Origin: Actinomycetota bacterium
Lineage (GTDB): Bacteria; Actinomycetota; Aquicultoria; SURF-47
Length of the DNA stretch: 64,000 nt
Reading direction: 5' to 3'
Assembly: GCA_003599235.1 (NCBI GenBank)
Contig: QZJE01000014.1
Span: 1 to 64,000 of the forward strand
The number at the start of each line of letters is the position of its first letter. The first letter of the stretch is position 1. A program made the translations under genes and the position numbers. Shown here one piece after another: positions 49,157 to 57,566 of this stretch. The notes below the pieces were generated by a model. That model was not told where the DNA came from. It worked only from the letters and a program-made list of their open reading frames with translations, and made no database searches.

Positions 49157-50866
49157 ATGGCTAAGAAAGTTGCAATCACCCTTCAAAAACATCTAATTGC
49201 ATTATTTTTGGTAATTAGCCTAATTTCTTTGCCGGCAATAACTATAGCCACATCGCTATCCTGGGTGCAAACGAGTGGGAGTGGTGGCTTCTCAATATTA
49301 TATGCGACTGCCGAACACGGTAACCATATTTATTCAGTAGGCTTTGATAATTCACTAGGTGGCCTAAATCTCCAATCAAGGATTGAAAAGAGAAATAAAT
49401 CAAACGGCGTTTTGTCTCCTTCTTTTGGAACCGCCGGTGTCATTACCAGCAACCCTAGCACAGGTCCTGATGGAACTACTGCTATTGCTATCTATAACAA
49501 TAGTATTTATACGGCCGGCTTTGATAGTTCTCCTAGTTCTGGTTTGGGTAACGACCAGTGGCGGATTGAGAAAAGAAATATAACTAACGGAAGCCTGGTG
49601 TCCTCTTTTGGAACTGCTGGAGTGGTAACTAGTAACCCCAGTCTTAGTTATGATGAAGCAACAGATATTGTTGTAGATAGTACCGGGCTATATGTTATTG
49701 GTACTGACAGTTCTTTAGGTAATGGGCAATGGCGGATTGAGAAAAGAAACTTAAGCAATGGGAACTTGATTAGCTCTTTTGGCACCGCTGGAGTAGTAAC
49801 CAGTAACCCTAGCAGTGATGATGATACGGTAGGCTCAGCGGTAATTGCAAACAATAGCTTATACATAGGAGGCCTTGACTACTCTAATGGCGGCAATAAC
49901 AGCCAGTGGCGAGTAGAGAAAAGAAGGTTATCCAATGGAAGTTTAGTTGGTTCTTTTGGGACTGGCGGAGTAGTGCAAAGTAATCCAAGCAATGGATTAA
50001 ACTCTCTTGGCTCTTTAACAGTTGATAGCTCTGGAGTATTTTTGGCAGGCTCGCAAAGAGTTGCCGGAACCGATGATTCCAGTTGGAGAATAGAGAAAAG
50101 AAACTTAACTAACGGTAATTTAATTAGCTCTTTTGGCACTGGTGGAGCGATAACCAGCAATCCCAGTAATTACCTGGATGGTATTACCTCTATTTGTGCT
50201 GTAAGTTCTGGCTTGTATGTCTATGGTTCAGATTTCTCAACTAGTACTACCAACTCTGTTTGGCGAATTGAAAAAAGAAATCTAAGCAACGGCAACTTGG
50301 TTAACACTTTTGGGTCAAGCGGTGTTTTATTAAGTAACCCTACTAGCGGTCTGGATTATACCATGGGACTGCTTATTGACCAATCTGGGTTTTATGCTTT
50401 TGGATTTACCTCTGTCGATGGATCAGCTTATAATTGGCGGATTGAGAAATACTTAGACAACACTTATCTAAGAACTAGTTTGTCTTTATCGGCTAGGCCA
50501 AAAAACCTAAAAAGAGGTAAGCGCACCTTGCTTAAGGGCCAGCTTAAAGATTCAAATAAGAAAAAGCTATCCTCTCAAATAATCAGATTTTATAAAAAAG
50601 TACTTAAAGCCAATAAGAAGTGGGCTTGGAAAAGAATTAACATCCAAAAAAGAGTAAGAATTACTATTAGAAAAAAAGTTAACGGTAAGATAAGAACCTA
50701 TAAAAAATGGGTGCTTAGAGCAAGAAGGTACTTAACAACCGACAAAAATGGAAAGTTTGCCGGATACATAAGTCCATCTAATACTGCTCATTACAAAGCA
50801 GTTTTTTCCGGAAGCTTCGGTTATAAGCCTAAGAGCTCAAAACAGATAAGAGTGGCTGTGAGGTAA
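49157..50866 (+). CDS. Secreted delta-60 repeat protein with basic C-terminal module (copy 1)
   Basis: A 569-residue protein. After a Sec signal (about residues 1-31) come seven repeats of 50-60 residues; each has a W-R-I/V-E-K-R strand, N-L-S-N-G-N-L turn and S-S-F-G-T-G-G-V-x-T-S-N-P end, which is the delta-60 repeat (TIGR02608-type) seen in large secreted bacterial proteins. The last 130 residues are the Lys/Arg-rich beta-sandwich: SLSARPKNLKRGKRTLLKGQL, a Lys/Arg tract, YLTTDKNGKFAGYISPSNT and SSKQIRVAVR. The C-terminal module is nearly identical to that of 53792. Probably a wall-associated propeller; role unknown. Confidence 0.82.
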   Translation: MAKKVAITLQKHLIALFLVISLISLPAITIATSLSWVQTSGSGGFSILYATAEHGNHIYSVGFDNSLGGLNLQSRIEKRNKSNGVLSPSFGTAGVITSNPSTGPDGTTAIAIYNNSIYTAGFDSSPSSGLGNDQWRIEKRNITNGSLVSSFGTAGVVTSNPSLSYDEATDIVVDSTGLYVIGTDSSLGNGQWRIEKRNLSNGNLISSFGTAGVVTSNPSSDDDTVGSAVIANNSLYIGGLDYSNGGNNSQWRVEKRRLSNGSLVGSFGTGGVVQSNPSNGLNSLGSLTVDSSGVFLAGSQRVAGTDDSSWRIEKRNLTNGNLISSFGTGGAITSNPSNYLDGITSICAVSSGLYVYGSDFSTSTTNSVWRIEKRNLSNGNLVNTFGSSGVLLSNPTSGLDYTMGLLIDQSGFYAFGFTSVDGSAYNWRIEKYLDNTYLRTSLSLSARPKNLKRGKRTLLKGQLKDSNKKKLSSQIIRFYKKVLKANKKWAWKRINIQKRVRITIRKKVNGKIRTYKKWVLRARRYLTTDKNGKFAGYISPSNTAHYKAVFSGSFGYKPKSSKQIRVAVR

Positions 50867-50888
50867 TATCAGCTATATTTCTGATATT
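50865..50888. terminator. Possible bidirectional terminator
   Basis: AATATCAG and CTGATATT form an 8-bp stem around CTATATTT between the convergent delta-60 and helicase genes. AT-rich and weak. Confidence 0.4.
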
Positions 50889-50893
50889 TATAG

Positions 50894-52084
50894 TTATTCT
50901 ACAAAAGTTAAAGCTAAGCCTGTTTTATCTGCCCGGCCGGTTCTGCCGATGCGATGGACGTAATCTTCATATGATTGAGGCAGATCGTAATTGATAACGT
51001 GGGTGACGTCATCAATGTCTAGACCCCTAGAAGCAACGTCAGTTGCTAGTAAGGCCTGCACATGGCTATTGCGGAATTGCTTAAGAGCTTGCTGGCGTTG
51101 AGCTTGGCTCTTGTTACCATGAATTGAGGCTACATTAAAACCTCGTTTGTTGAGATCTTTGGCTAGCTTTTCCATGCCCCATTTAGTTCTGCCAAATACC
51201 AGCACTTTATCAAAACCTTCAGTAATCAGCAGTTCATGCAGTACTTCTACTTTTGCCCGGCCGTTAGTCTTAATAATATCTTGATCAACGTTGGCTGCCG
51301 GTTTACTAGACTCCACAGTTACAAAAACCGGGTCGCTTAAAAAGCCTTCCATAATGCCTCTGACACTATCAGTTATTGTAGCTGAAAAAAACAAGGAATG
51401 CCTCTCTTTGGGCAGGTTATTGATAATATATTTAATCTCGTGAATAAATCCCATATCCAGCATCCGGTCTACTTCGTCTAAGACAATACTTTTAAAATCC
51501 GGGTAGTATAACTTTCCTCTTTCTTTTAAGTCGTTTAGCCGTCCCGGAGTACCAATTACAAATTGAGGTTTTTTCCGTAAATGATCGATTTGAACATTGA
51601 TAGAAGCGCCCCCGATACACAGAGCCGAATGTACTCTTAACCCTTTTGAAAATAATGTTAGTTCATCCCTTACTTGCAAGGCTAATTCGCGGGTAGGCGT
51701 GATAATTAGCACTCTTGATCCTTGGTAATTAACTACTTTTTCAATTAAAGGAATTAAAAAGGCCGCTGTTTTACCGGTTCCGGTGTTAGCTATGCCCACG
51801 ACATCCTTTCCTTCTAAAATGTGAGGAATTGACTGGTCTTGGATGGGGGTAGGAAATTTATATCCCTTAGTTCCTATATTTCTTTTGAGCTGATCACAAA
51901 TAGCAAAATCAGCAAACTGATGAGTTGCACAATATTCCTGCTTTGCTTGATTAGGCTCAGCTTGCTTAACCAAAAGCGAAGGATCAAAAGTAGCCTGGTT
52001 ATGCCTACCTCCTCTGCCTGTTGGTCTATGATCACCTCTATAGCGATTCTTTGAATTAGAAAATGAACGTCTTGAATTACGCAT
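50894..52084 (-). CDS. DEAD-box RNA helicase (RhlE/CshA-like)
   Basis: A 396-residue ATP-dependent RNA helicase. Order of motifs: Arg/Ser/Gly-rich N-terminal extension (1-30), Q-motif KGYKFPTPIQDQSIPHIL, Walker A ANTGTGKTAAF, PTRELALQ, TPGRL, DEVD in place of DEAD (VLDEVDRMLD), SAT in FFSATIT, and in the second domain ATDVASRGLDID and HRIGRTGR. It ends right after the helicase core, with no C-terminal RNA-binding tail. In family members DEAD/DEVD change is tolerated. It probably unwinds structured RNA, for instance in cold. The long leader supports regulated expression. Confidence 0.92.
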   Translation of the reverse strand: MRNSRRSFSNSKNRYRGDHRPTGRGGRHNQATFDPSLLVKQAEPNQAKQEYCATHQFADFAICDQLKRNIGTKGYKFPTPIQDQSIPHILEGKDVVGIANTGTGKTAAFLIPLIEKVVNYQGSRVLIITPTRELALQVRDELTLFSKGLRVHSALCIGGASINVQIDHLRKKPQFVIGTPGRLNDLKERGKLYYPDFKSIVLDEVDRMLDMGFIHEIKYIINNLPKERHSLFFSATITDSVRGIMEGFLSDPVFVTVESSKPAANVDQDIIKTNGRAKVEVLHELLITEGFDKVLVFGRTKWGMEKLAKDLNKRGFNVASIHGNKSQAQRQQALKQFRNSHVQALLATDVASRGLDIDDVTHVINYDLPQSYEDYVHRIGRTGRADKTGLALTFVE

Positions 52085-52266
52085 TAATAATACTCCTTAT
52101 TTTATTAGTAAAATTTGATTAAAAACAGAAAGGGTAAAAGACAAGAAGCAAAAAACCTTGAAGCCTGTTAATGACTAAAAACGCTGCGAGCTTAAACCTG
52201 CTAACTGCAATGACTGCTACTTTTTAACAGTTCTAATACTATAGCACACTTCAAGACATAAGTAAA
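52085..52266 (-). promoter_or_regulatory. Helicase promoter and long 5' leader
   Basis: On minus, TTTACT (52261-52266) and TATAGT (52238-52243) with a 17-base spacer give a transcription start near 52231, about 147 bases before the ATG. Long leaders are usual for cold-induced DEAD-box helicases; small stems are visible but no known motif. Confidence 0.5.
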
Positions 52267-52319
52267 CGCACGGCCCCTCATTTACCCATTAATAGCTAGT
52301 AGTTGAAATCGAATGAGCC

Positions 52320-52405
52320 TTTAGAAATAGCCGCCGAAGTACTATAATATAAGTAAGCAGCATTAATTGTAATACAAGACAAAGCATTGTATCAAAGGAG
52401 TAATA
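52320..52405 (+). promoter_or_regulatory. Promoter and leader of the lipoprotein/delta-60 operon
   Basis: TTTAGA (52320-52325) and TATAAT (52343-52348) have a 17-base spacer. The leader contains AAGTAAGCAG, GACAAAGCA and TATCAAAGGAG before the ATG at 52406, the same elements as upstream of 49157. GCCGAAGT (52333-52340) precedes the -10, as in the FliA-like sites. Confidence 0.6.
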
Positions 52406-53767
52406 ATGCTAAAAAAACTGACCTTAGTTGTATTATCACTTGTTTTAATTTTCTCATTTACCTCTTGTTCAAAATCAGTAAAACAGCCAAATAGCAGTAC
52501 AAATTCGTCTTCTGGTACCGGTAGTTCGAGTTCAGCAAAGTATCGTATTTTATACGGTAGGTCACAAAACCAGGAAACCAGCCAGAATCAACTGGGAACC
52601 ACTTGTTTTAACTTTAGCCTCGTTAAACATGTAGACGCAGGAATTGTCAAAGAGAACGGTAAGGACAATAAATTGCTTAAGGTAAAAGAGTATTTCATGG
52701 GCTCCATAACATCAAAACTTTTTGATAATTATTATTACTTAAGCGCTACTGCCAATCCTTCAAAGAAGATGATGAATTTCGATGTCTTTGATTTTAATGC
52801 CGCCGGCCAAACCGTCTATACTCAAGGATTTGACGAAGAAGCTCTTGTAAAAATCAGGGAGGCTGAAGGTAACCAGTTTCCAGCAGATCTTAAAACTTCA
52901 AAAGAAAATAAATATCTAGCATATCTAAAAGTAACTTCAACCGGTAGCAATACCCTCGCTTTGTTTGATCCAAATATTAAAAGCGGAGAATTAGTTATTA
53001 GAAACTTAAGTACTGGCAAAGAGATAAAAGCACTCAAGGGTGTTTATAACCGCCAGCTTTTTAGAAGTTTCTGTCATTTCAGTGAAAAAGAAAACGCTTT
53101 CTATACTATTGCCATTGATGGAAGCAGTTTTAAGTTCGTAAAGGTAGATGCCAATAATGGATTTGTGGAAGATTTTTCTAAGCTTTATCCTAAGTATGAT
53201 TTTAGTAAGATCAACTGGAAAGAATTGGTATCATCATCTGGTTTCGAAGAAAACTTCAGTATGTCTTCAGACGAAACGATTATTCTGGCCGGCAAAAATA
53301 AATCTAAGATAGACAAAAAGAACATCTGTGCTCCGGCTAGCGATTACACCATCTACGCTATAAATTTAAGCGATAATTCACTTAAAACCTATAAGCAAGA
53401 TAGTGGTTATCTTAATGGCTTTACTTGGAAGAGTGATAGCAAAGAGTTTGCCATAATCCTTCTAACCTGCGGCGGTTGCTATCCTGATTATATGAACGCC
53501 AGAATTATCAAATTTGAAAAAGACGGTAAAAACGATGAAGTTTTAGTTGATGAACCAAAGAAAAAGATTAACGCTTTTGGCTGGGCGCCAGTTGGTGAAA
53601 AAATCGCTTTTACTATTTACGGAAGCGACTACTTAAGCCAGCTTAAGGTGGTAAACGCCTGGAATAAGCAACAAGACGAAATTATTAACTCGGTAAAAAC
53701 AGAGGGAAAAGTAGACAAAAAGCTTCCTATGATACTGACATTTAGGGACTGGGTAGCTGAAAAATAA
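52406..53767 (+). CDS. Propeller-like lipoprotein
   Basis: A 453-residue lipoprotein with lipobox FTSC (Cys21), a Ser/Asn/Gly-rich linker (25-50), then a large domain of TolB/PD40-type repeats: KYLAYLKVTSTGSNTLALFDPN, FYTIAIDGSSFKFVKVDANNG, FTWKSDSKEFAIILLTCGGC and FGWAPVGEKIAFTIYG, which match the usual 'x-W-S-P-D-G-K-x-I-A' blades. Two cysteine pairs (CGGCYP and one near ICAPASDY) could form disulfides. It probably detects or binds partners outside the cell. It is followed after 24 bases by the delta-60 gene, making an operon. Confidence 0.75.
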   Translation: MLKKLTLVVLSLVLIFSFTSCSKSVKQPNSSTNSSSGTGSSSSAKYRILYGRSQNQETSQNQLGTTCFNFSLVKHVDAGIVKENGKDNKLLKVKEYFMGSITSKLFDNYYYLSATANPSKKMMNFDVFDFNAAGQTVYTQGFDEEALVKIREAEGNQFPADLKTSKENKYLAYLKVTSTGSNTLALFDPNIKSGELVIRNLSTGKEIKALKGVYNRQLFRSFCHFSEKENAFYTIAIDGSSFKFVKVDANNGFVEDFSKLYPKYDFSKINWKELVSSSGFEENFSMSSDETIILAGKNKSKIDKKNICAPASDYTIYAINLSDNSLKTYKQDSGYLNGFTWKSDSKEFAIILLTCGGCYPDYMNARIIKFEKDGKNDEVLVDEPKKKINAFGWAPVGEKIAFTIYGSDYLSQLKVVNAWNKQQDEIINSVKTEGKVDKKLPMILTFRDWVAEK

Positions 53768-53791
53768 ATTACGGATACTAAGGAGATCTCG

Positions 53792-55507
53792 ATGAAAAAA
53801 CTAGCATTAGTATTGGTTATTTGCTTAATTTTGGCAACATCTATTGCCTATGCCACTACCTTAACCTGGGTGGCTACTAATAATCCTAGCGAAAATACTG
53901 ATATGCTAAGTGTTATTACCCAAGACAGCTCCGGCTATTATATCGGAGGAAGCGATTACTCCCCTGGCAACGAGCAATGGAGACTGGAGAAGAGAAAATT
54001 AACTAACGGCAGCTTAATAAGCTCTTTTGGAACAGGCGGAGTAATAACCAACAATATTTCATCAACAAATGACCGCATCCAAAAAGTTATTAAAAATAAC
54101 GGTTTTATTTATATAGCTGGCTACGTTAACAATAATTACCCAACACAAAGCGATGAATACTGGCGAGTTGAAAAAAGAAATGCCTCCAGTGGCAATTTGG
54201 TCTCCTCTTTCGGAACTGCCGGTATTCTGACCGTTAACCCTAGCAGTACTGAAGACGAATTAATCAACATAGCTATAGGAAATAATTATCTTTATCTTGT
54301 AGGTTTTGATAATACCCTCGGTAACCAGCAATGGCGTATCGAAAAAAGAAGCTTGACCGACGGCAGTCTGATAAACTCGTTTGGCACTGGTGGAGTAGTA
54401 ACCAGCAACCCTAGCTCTAGTGAAGATCAAGCCTATTCAATTGCCTTAGACGGTTCTGCAATCTATGTCCTAGGACTCGATTATAACAATAGCGACTTTC
54501 AATGGAGACTTGAAAAAAGGTCTTTGAGCACCGGTAGCTTAGTAAGCTCGTTTGGCTCAAGCGGAGTAGTGACGGTAAACCCCAGCAATGGAGGAGAATA
54601 TCCTTCAGTTGTCATCTTGGATAGCAGCGGTTTATACACTGCCGGCGGTGATGACTCTTTGGGAGGCTCAAATACCCAATACAGAATAGAAAAGAGAAAC
54701 TTAACTACCGGAAATCTAATAAGCTCTTTTGGTACAGGTGGCATTTTGACTGTAAATCCAAGTACTGATTCAGATGGAATTAGCCATATGCTAGCCGTCC
54801 CCTCAGGCCTCTATCTTACCGGCTATGACGGCTCTGCGGGAAGCGGAAAAAGCCAGTGGCGGATAGAAAAACGAAGTTTAACTAATGGTAGCCTGATTAG
54901 TTCATTTGGCATTGGTGGTGTAATTAACAGAAGAATAAGCAGTGCTGACAATTGTAATGACACTGCCAATTACCTTACTTTAGATAGTAGCGGTATAACG
55001 GTAGCCGGCACTGATGATTCACCAGCAGAAAGTGACAGTCAATGGCGAATTGAAAGATATGCTGATAACACTTATCTAAATACCAGCTTATCTTTATCGG
55101 CTAGGCCAAGAAATTTAAAAAGAGGCAGCCACACTGCTCTGAAAGGGCAGCTTAAGGATTCTAATAAGAAAAAGCTTTCTTCTCAAACAATCAGGTTTTA
55201 CAAAAAAGCCCTAAGGATTACTAAAAAGAAAGTAAAAGGCAAAATTAAGACCATTAAGAAATGGGTCTGGCTAAGAATTAATATTAAAAAAAGAATACGC
55301 ATCACTGTAAAGAAAAAAGTAAACGGTAAGATTAAAACCTATAAGAAATGGGTGCTTAGAACCAGAAAATACCTCACTACCGACAAAAATGGGAAGTTCG
55401 CCGGCTACATTAGCCCATCTAATACTGCCTACTTTAAAGCTGTATTTTCCGGAAGCTTCGGTTATAAGCCTAAGAGCTCTAAGCAGATAAGAGTGGCTGT
55501 GAGATAG
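53792..55507 (+). CDS. Secreted delta-60 repeat protein with basic C-terminal module (copy 2)
   Basis: A 571-residue paralogue of the protein at 49157. After a Sec signal (1-21, ending SIAYA) it has seven delta-60 repeats with QWRIEKRSLTDGSLINSFGTGG-type units, split in the protein by variable stretches. The C-terminal basic module runs from SLSARPRNLKRG to RVAVR and carries an internal doubling (KKVKGKIKTIKKW and KKVNGKIKTYKKW), so it is a little longer than in copy 1. Ribosome site AAGGAGAT. The C-terminal part is much more like copy 1 than the repeats are. Expressed with the lipoprotein upstream. Confidence 0.82.
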   Translation: MKKLALVLVICLILATSIAYATTLTWVATNNPSENTDMLSVITQDSSGYYIGGSDYSPGNEQWRLEKRKLTNGSLISSFGTGGVITNNISSTNDRIQKVIKNNGFIYIAGYVNNNYPTQSDEYWRVEKRNASSGNLVSSFGTAGILTVNPSSTEDELINIAIGNNYLYLVGFDNTLGNQQWRIEKRSLTDGSLINSFGTGGVVTSNPSSSEDQAYSIALDGSAIYVLGLDYNNSDFQWRLEKRSLSTGSLVSSFGSSGVVTVNPSNGGEYPSVVILDSSGLYTAGGDDSLGGSNTQYRIEKRNLTTGNLISSFGTGGILTVNPSTDSDGISHMLAVPSGLYLTGYDGSAGSGKSQWRIEKRSLTNGSLISSFGIGGVINRRISSADNCNDTANYLTLDSSGITVAGTDDSPAESDSQWRIERYADNTYLNTSLSLSARPRNLKRGSHTALKGQLKDSNKKKLSSQTIRFYKKALRITKKKVKGKIKTIKKWVWLRINIKKRIRITVKKKVNGKIKTYKKWVLRTRKYLTTDKNGKFAGYISPSNTAYFKAVFSGSFGYKPKSSKQIRVAVR

Positions 55508-55510
55508 GAC

Positions 55511-55680
55511 TATTTCTTACTTTACATAAAGAAATCTTTCTTAAAGTCAAAGAGGCAAAAGATAGAAAGACGGAGGATTATAAGTCTCTAAAAAAAGGAC
55601 TAGCTTATAGCTTGAGTGTAGTTGTAGTCTATTTCCCCCAAGAAGTAGAAGCACTAAAAACCCATTTGTCGAATAGCTAA
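55511..55680 (+). pseudogene. C-terminal gene remnant (no start)
   Basis: A frame without a start codon gives LHKEIFLKVKEAKDRKTEDY, then KSLKKGLAYSLSVVVVYFPQEVEALK and a stop at 55678-55680. The KKGLAYSLSVVVV segment looks like a HEAT/armadillo-type helix from a repair or scaffold protein. It has no ribosome site. Probably the end of a lost gene. Nothing else is seen between this and tRNA-Asn. Confidence 0.35.
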
Positions 55681-55728
55681 TTGGCGTGTAAAATAACTTA
55701 GGTTCGATAAGTTTTGAAAACTAAATAT

Positions 55729-55804
55729 TCCCCGGTAGCTCAACCGGTAGAGCGGGTGGCTGTTAACCACTAGGTCGTAGGTTCGAATCCTACCCGGGGA
55801 GCCA
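55729..55804 (+). tRNA. tRNA-Asn(GTT)
   Basis: Acceptor TCCCCGG/CCGGGGA; the anticodon loop CTGTTAA carries GTT, with GGTGG/CCACT. The 3' CCA is encoded at 55802-55804. Stand-alone, far from the tRNA cluster. Confidence 0.94.
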
Positions 55805-55884
55805 AAAGCGGACTCAGAACTCTAGATGCCTGGACGCTAGTGGGACATTTTGCTATAAATTGCAATCTAAAAATTTACTAACAG

Positions 55885-56496
55885 TTATCTGCGGCGATTT
55901 ATAAAAACTCTTATGATTTTTCCAAATACTGATAATGGGCCTGTGCGGGTAATTTTTCGAATTTTTGGTGATGATCCACTGTAATTTCCAAAGTGAACAA
56001 AATCTTTTTGCTCAAGGCGTTTAGTCAAGCTTGGCCTTTTAACCTGGTATCCGAAGCTTATTAATGCAATAATTTTTAAATTATCGGGAATATTTAGAAT
56101 CCCACGAATTGTACTATCTTCAAAGGCTCCTATCCAGCATGAGCCGATATCAAGAGAGTTAGCCATTAAAGTCATATTTGCTCCGGCAATTGTACAATCT
56201 TGTACGTAAGTTGCGCTGCCTGCTTTTGGATTGCCAAGGATGACGACATTAACATTTGCTTCCCCGACATGCCTTGATTTTAAAACTTTATAATAACATG
56301 CTTCAGAGATTCTGACATTAACATCTTTGTCTTTTAATACGATAAATTCCCAGGGTTGTGCGTTTGCACCGGAAGGGGCCCATCTGCCTGCTTCTAGAAG
56401 CTTTTTAAGATTTTCATCTGATATTTGCTTATCGCTAAACTTTCTTACACTGCGGCGGGTTTTAATGTTTTCAAAAACAATGTCAGCTTTACTCAT
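55885..56496 (-). CDS. Nitroreductase family flavoprotein
   Basis: A 203-residue FMN-dependent oxidoreductase. RRSVRKFSDKQISDENLKKLLEAGRWAPSGANAQPWEFIVL is the family opening, shown by its motif order (RRSxRxF and APSGxNxQPW), followed by TLMANSLDIGSCWIGAF and IPDNLKIIALISFGYQVKRPS. It uses NAD(P)H to reduce nitro groups, quinones or other electron-poor compounds. The C-terminal tail is basic (KIRKITRTGPL...RRR). A small membrane peptide gene lies just upstream (20 bases). Confidence 0.9.
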   Translation of the reverse strand: MSKADIVFENIKTRRSVRKFSDKQISDENLKKLLEAGRWAPSGANAQPWEFIVLKDKDVNVRISEACYYKVLKSRHVGEANVNVVILGNPKAGSATYVQDCTIAGANMTLMANSLDIGSCWIGAFEDSTIRGILNIPDNLKIIALISFGYQVKRPSLTKRLEQKDFVHFGNYSGSSPKIRKITRTGPLSVFGKIIRVFINRRR

Positions 56497-56516
56497 ATTA
56501 TTGATGATTATAAGCT

Positions 56517-56600
56517 TTATTGATTAATAAGAAAAAAGTAGATAAGTGCTCCCAATATTAAGCATGTAATTCCAAGGATAAGGTATTTTAACCGTAACAT
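56517..56600 (-). CDS. Small membrane peptide (27 residues)
   Basis: An ATG at 56600 follows TAGGAG by 7 bases and opens a 27-codon frame: a short basic N-terminus (MLRLKY) and a single hydrophobic helix (LILGITCLILGALIYFFL) ending at TAA (56517-56519). It is 20 bases before the nitroreductase start and could be translated first. The strong ribosome site and helix make it a credible microprotein. Confidence 0.5.
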   Translation of the reverse strand: MLRLKYLILGITCLILGALIYFFLINQ

Positions 56601-56673
56601 GATTTTCTCCTAGTTTTTTATGGGATTAATAATTTATTTAAGATAAAATAGTTTTATTGCAGAACGGAGTGCT

Positions 56674-57564
56674 ATGAATCTAGTAGAAACTAAAGATCTC
56701 ACGAAATATTACGGCAAAGAACGCGGCATAATCGATGTTAATTTAAACATCAAAGAAGGCGAGATATTTGGTTTTATCGGCCCAAACGGCGCCGGTAAAT
56801 CTACCACTATTAGAACACTGCTAACCCTTATATATCCAACCAGCGGCAGTGCTACCATCTTTGGCAAAGATATTATTAAGTATGCACCAGAGATAAAAGA
56901 AGAAATCGGCTATCTTCCTTCTGAGGTTTTTTACTACGAAAAAATGAGAGTGATAGAACTTCTTAGATACTCTGCTAGCTTTTACAAAAGAGACAAAAAA
57001 GAAACTGAAAAGCGAATTAAAGAGTTAGCTGAGTTATTAAACCTGGAACTTAATAAGAAGGTTGAGGATCTTTCCTACGGGAACAAAAAGAAAGTGGGCA
57101 TTATCCAGGGGCTTCTTCACAGACCTAAGCTAATCATTCTAGACGAGCCTACCGGCGGCCTAGACCCTCTGATGCAAAAGACCTTCTTTAACCTGGTAAG
57201 GCAGGAGAATAAAAACGGGGCAACTGTTTTGTTTTCATCCCACATATTAGGTGAGGTCCAAAAACTATGCGACAGAGTAGCCATCATTAAGGAAGGCAAA
57301 ATCATAAAAGTTGAAAAAGTAAGCACTATCATTGAGCACAATTATAAAAGAATTAAAATCGAGACATCTGACAAAATTGACAGCAAATATTTTGCAATCG
57401 ACGGCATTAGCGATTATAAAGCAGAGAACAAGACCATAAGTTTTTTGTTTAAAGGCAATATCAATGTACTAACTAAAAAAATCGTAGGTTTAAACCTAAC
57501 TAACCTTTGGGTTGAAGAGCCGGATTTAGAAGAAATCTTTTTGCATTACTACGAGAAGGATTAA
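56674..57564 (+). CDS. ABC-2 transporter ATPase
   Basis: A 296-residue ATPase. Walker A GPNGAGKST, signature LSYGNKKKVGI (a known variant among ABC-2 exporters), Walker B LIILDEPTGGLDPLM, switch SSHI. The C-terminal 80 residues, with VEEPDLEEIFLHYYEKD, resemble the accessory domain of drug/antibiotic export ATPases. It is followed after 2 bases by two permease genes. Probably exports a drug, lipid or peptide. The start is ATG after GAACGGAG. Confidence 0.9.
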   Translation: MNLVETKDLTKYYGKERGIIDVNLNIKEGEIFGFIGPNGAGKSTTIRTLLTLIYPTSGSATIFGKDIIKYAPEIKEEIGYLPSEVFYYEKMRVIELLRYSASFYKRDKKETEKRIKELAELLNLELNKKVEDLSYGNKKKVGIIQGLLHRPKLIILDEPTGGLDPLMQKTFFNLVRQENKNGATVLFSSHILGEVQKLCDRVAIIKEGKIIKVEKVSTIIEHNYKRIKIETSDKIDSKYFAIDGISDYKAENKTISFLFKGNINVLTKKIVGLNLTNLWVEEPDLEEIFLHYYEKD

Positions 57565-57566
57565 TA

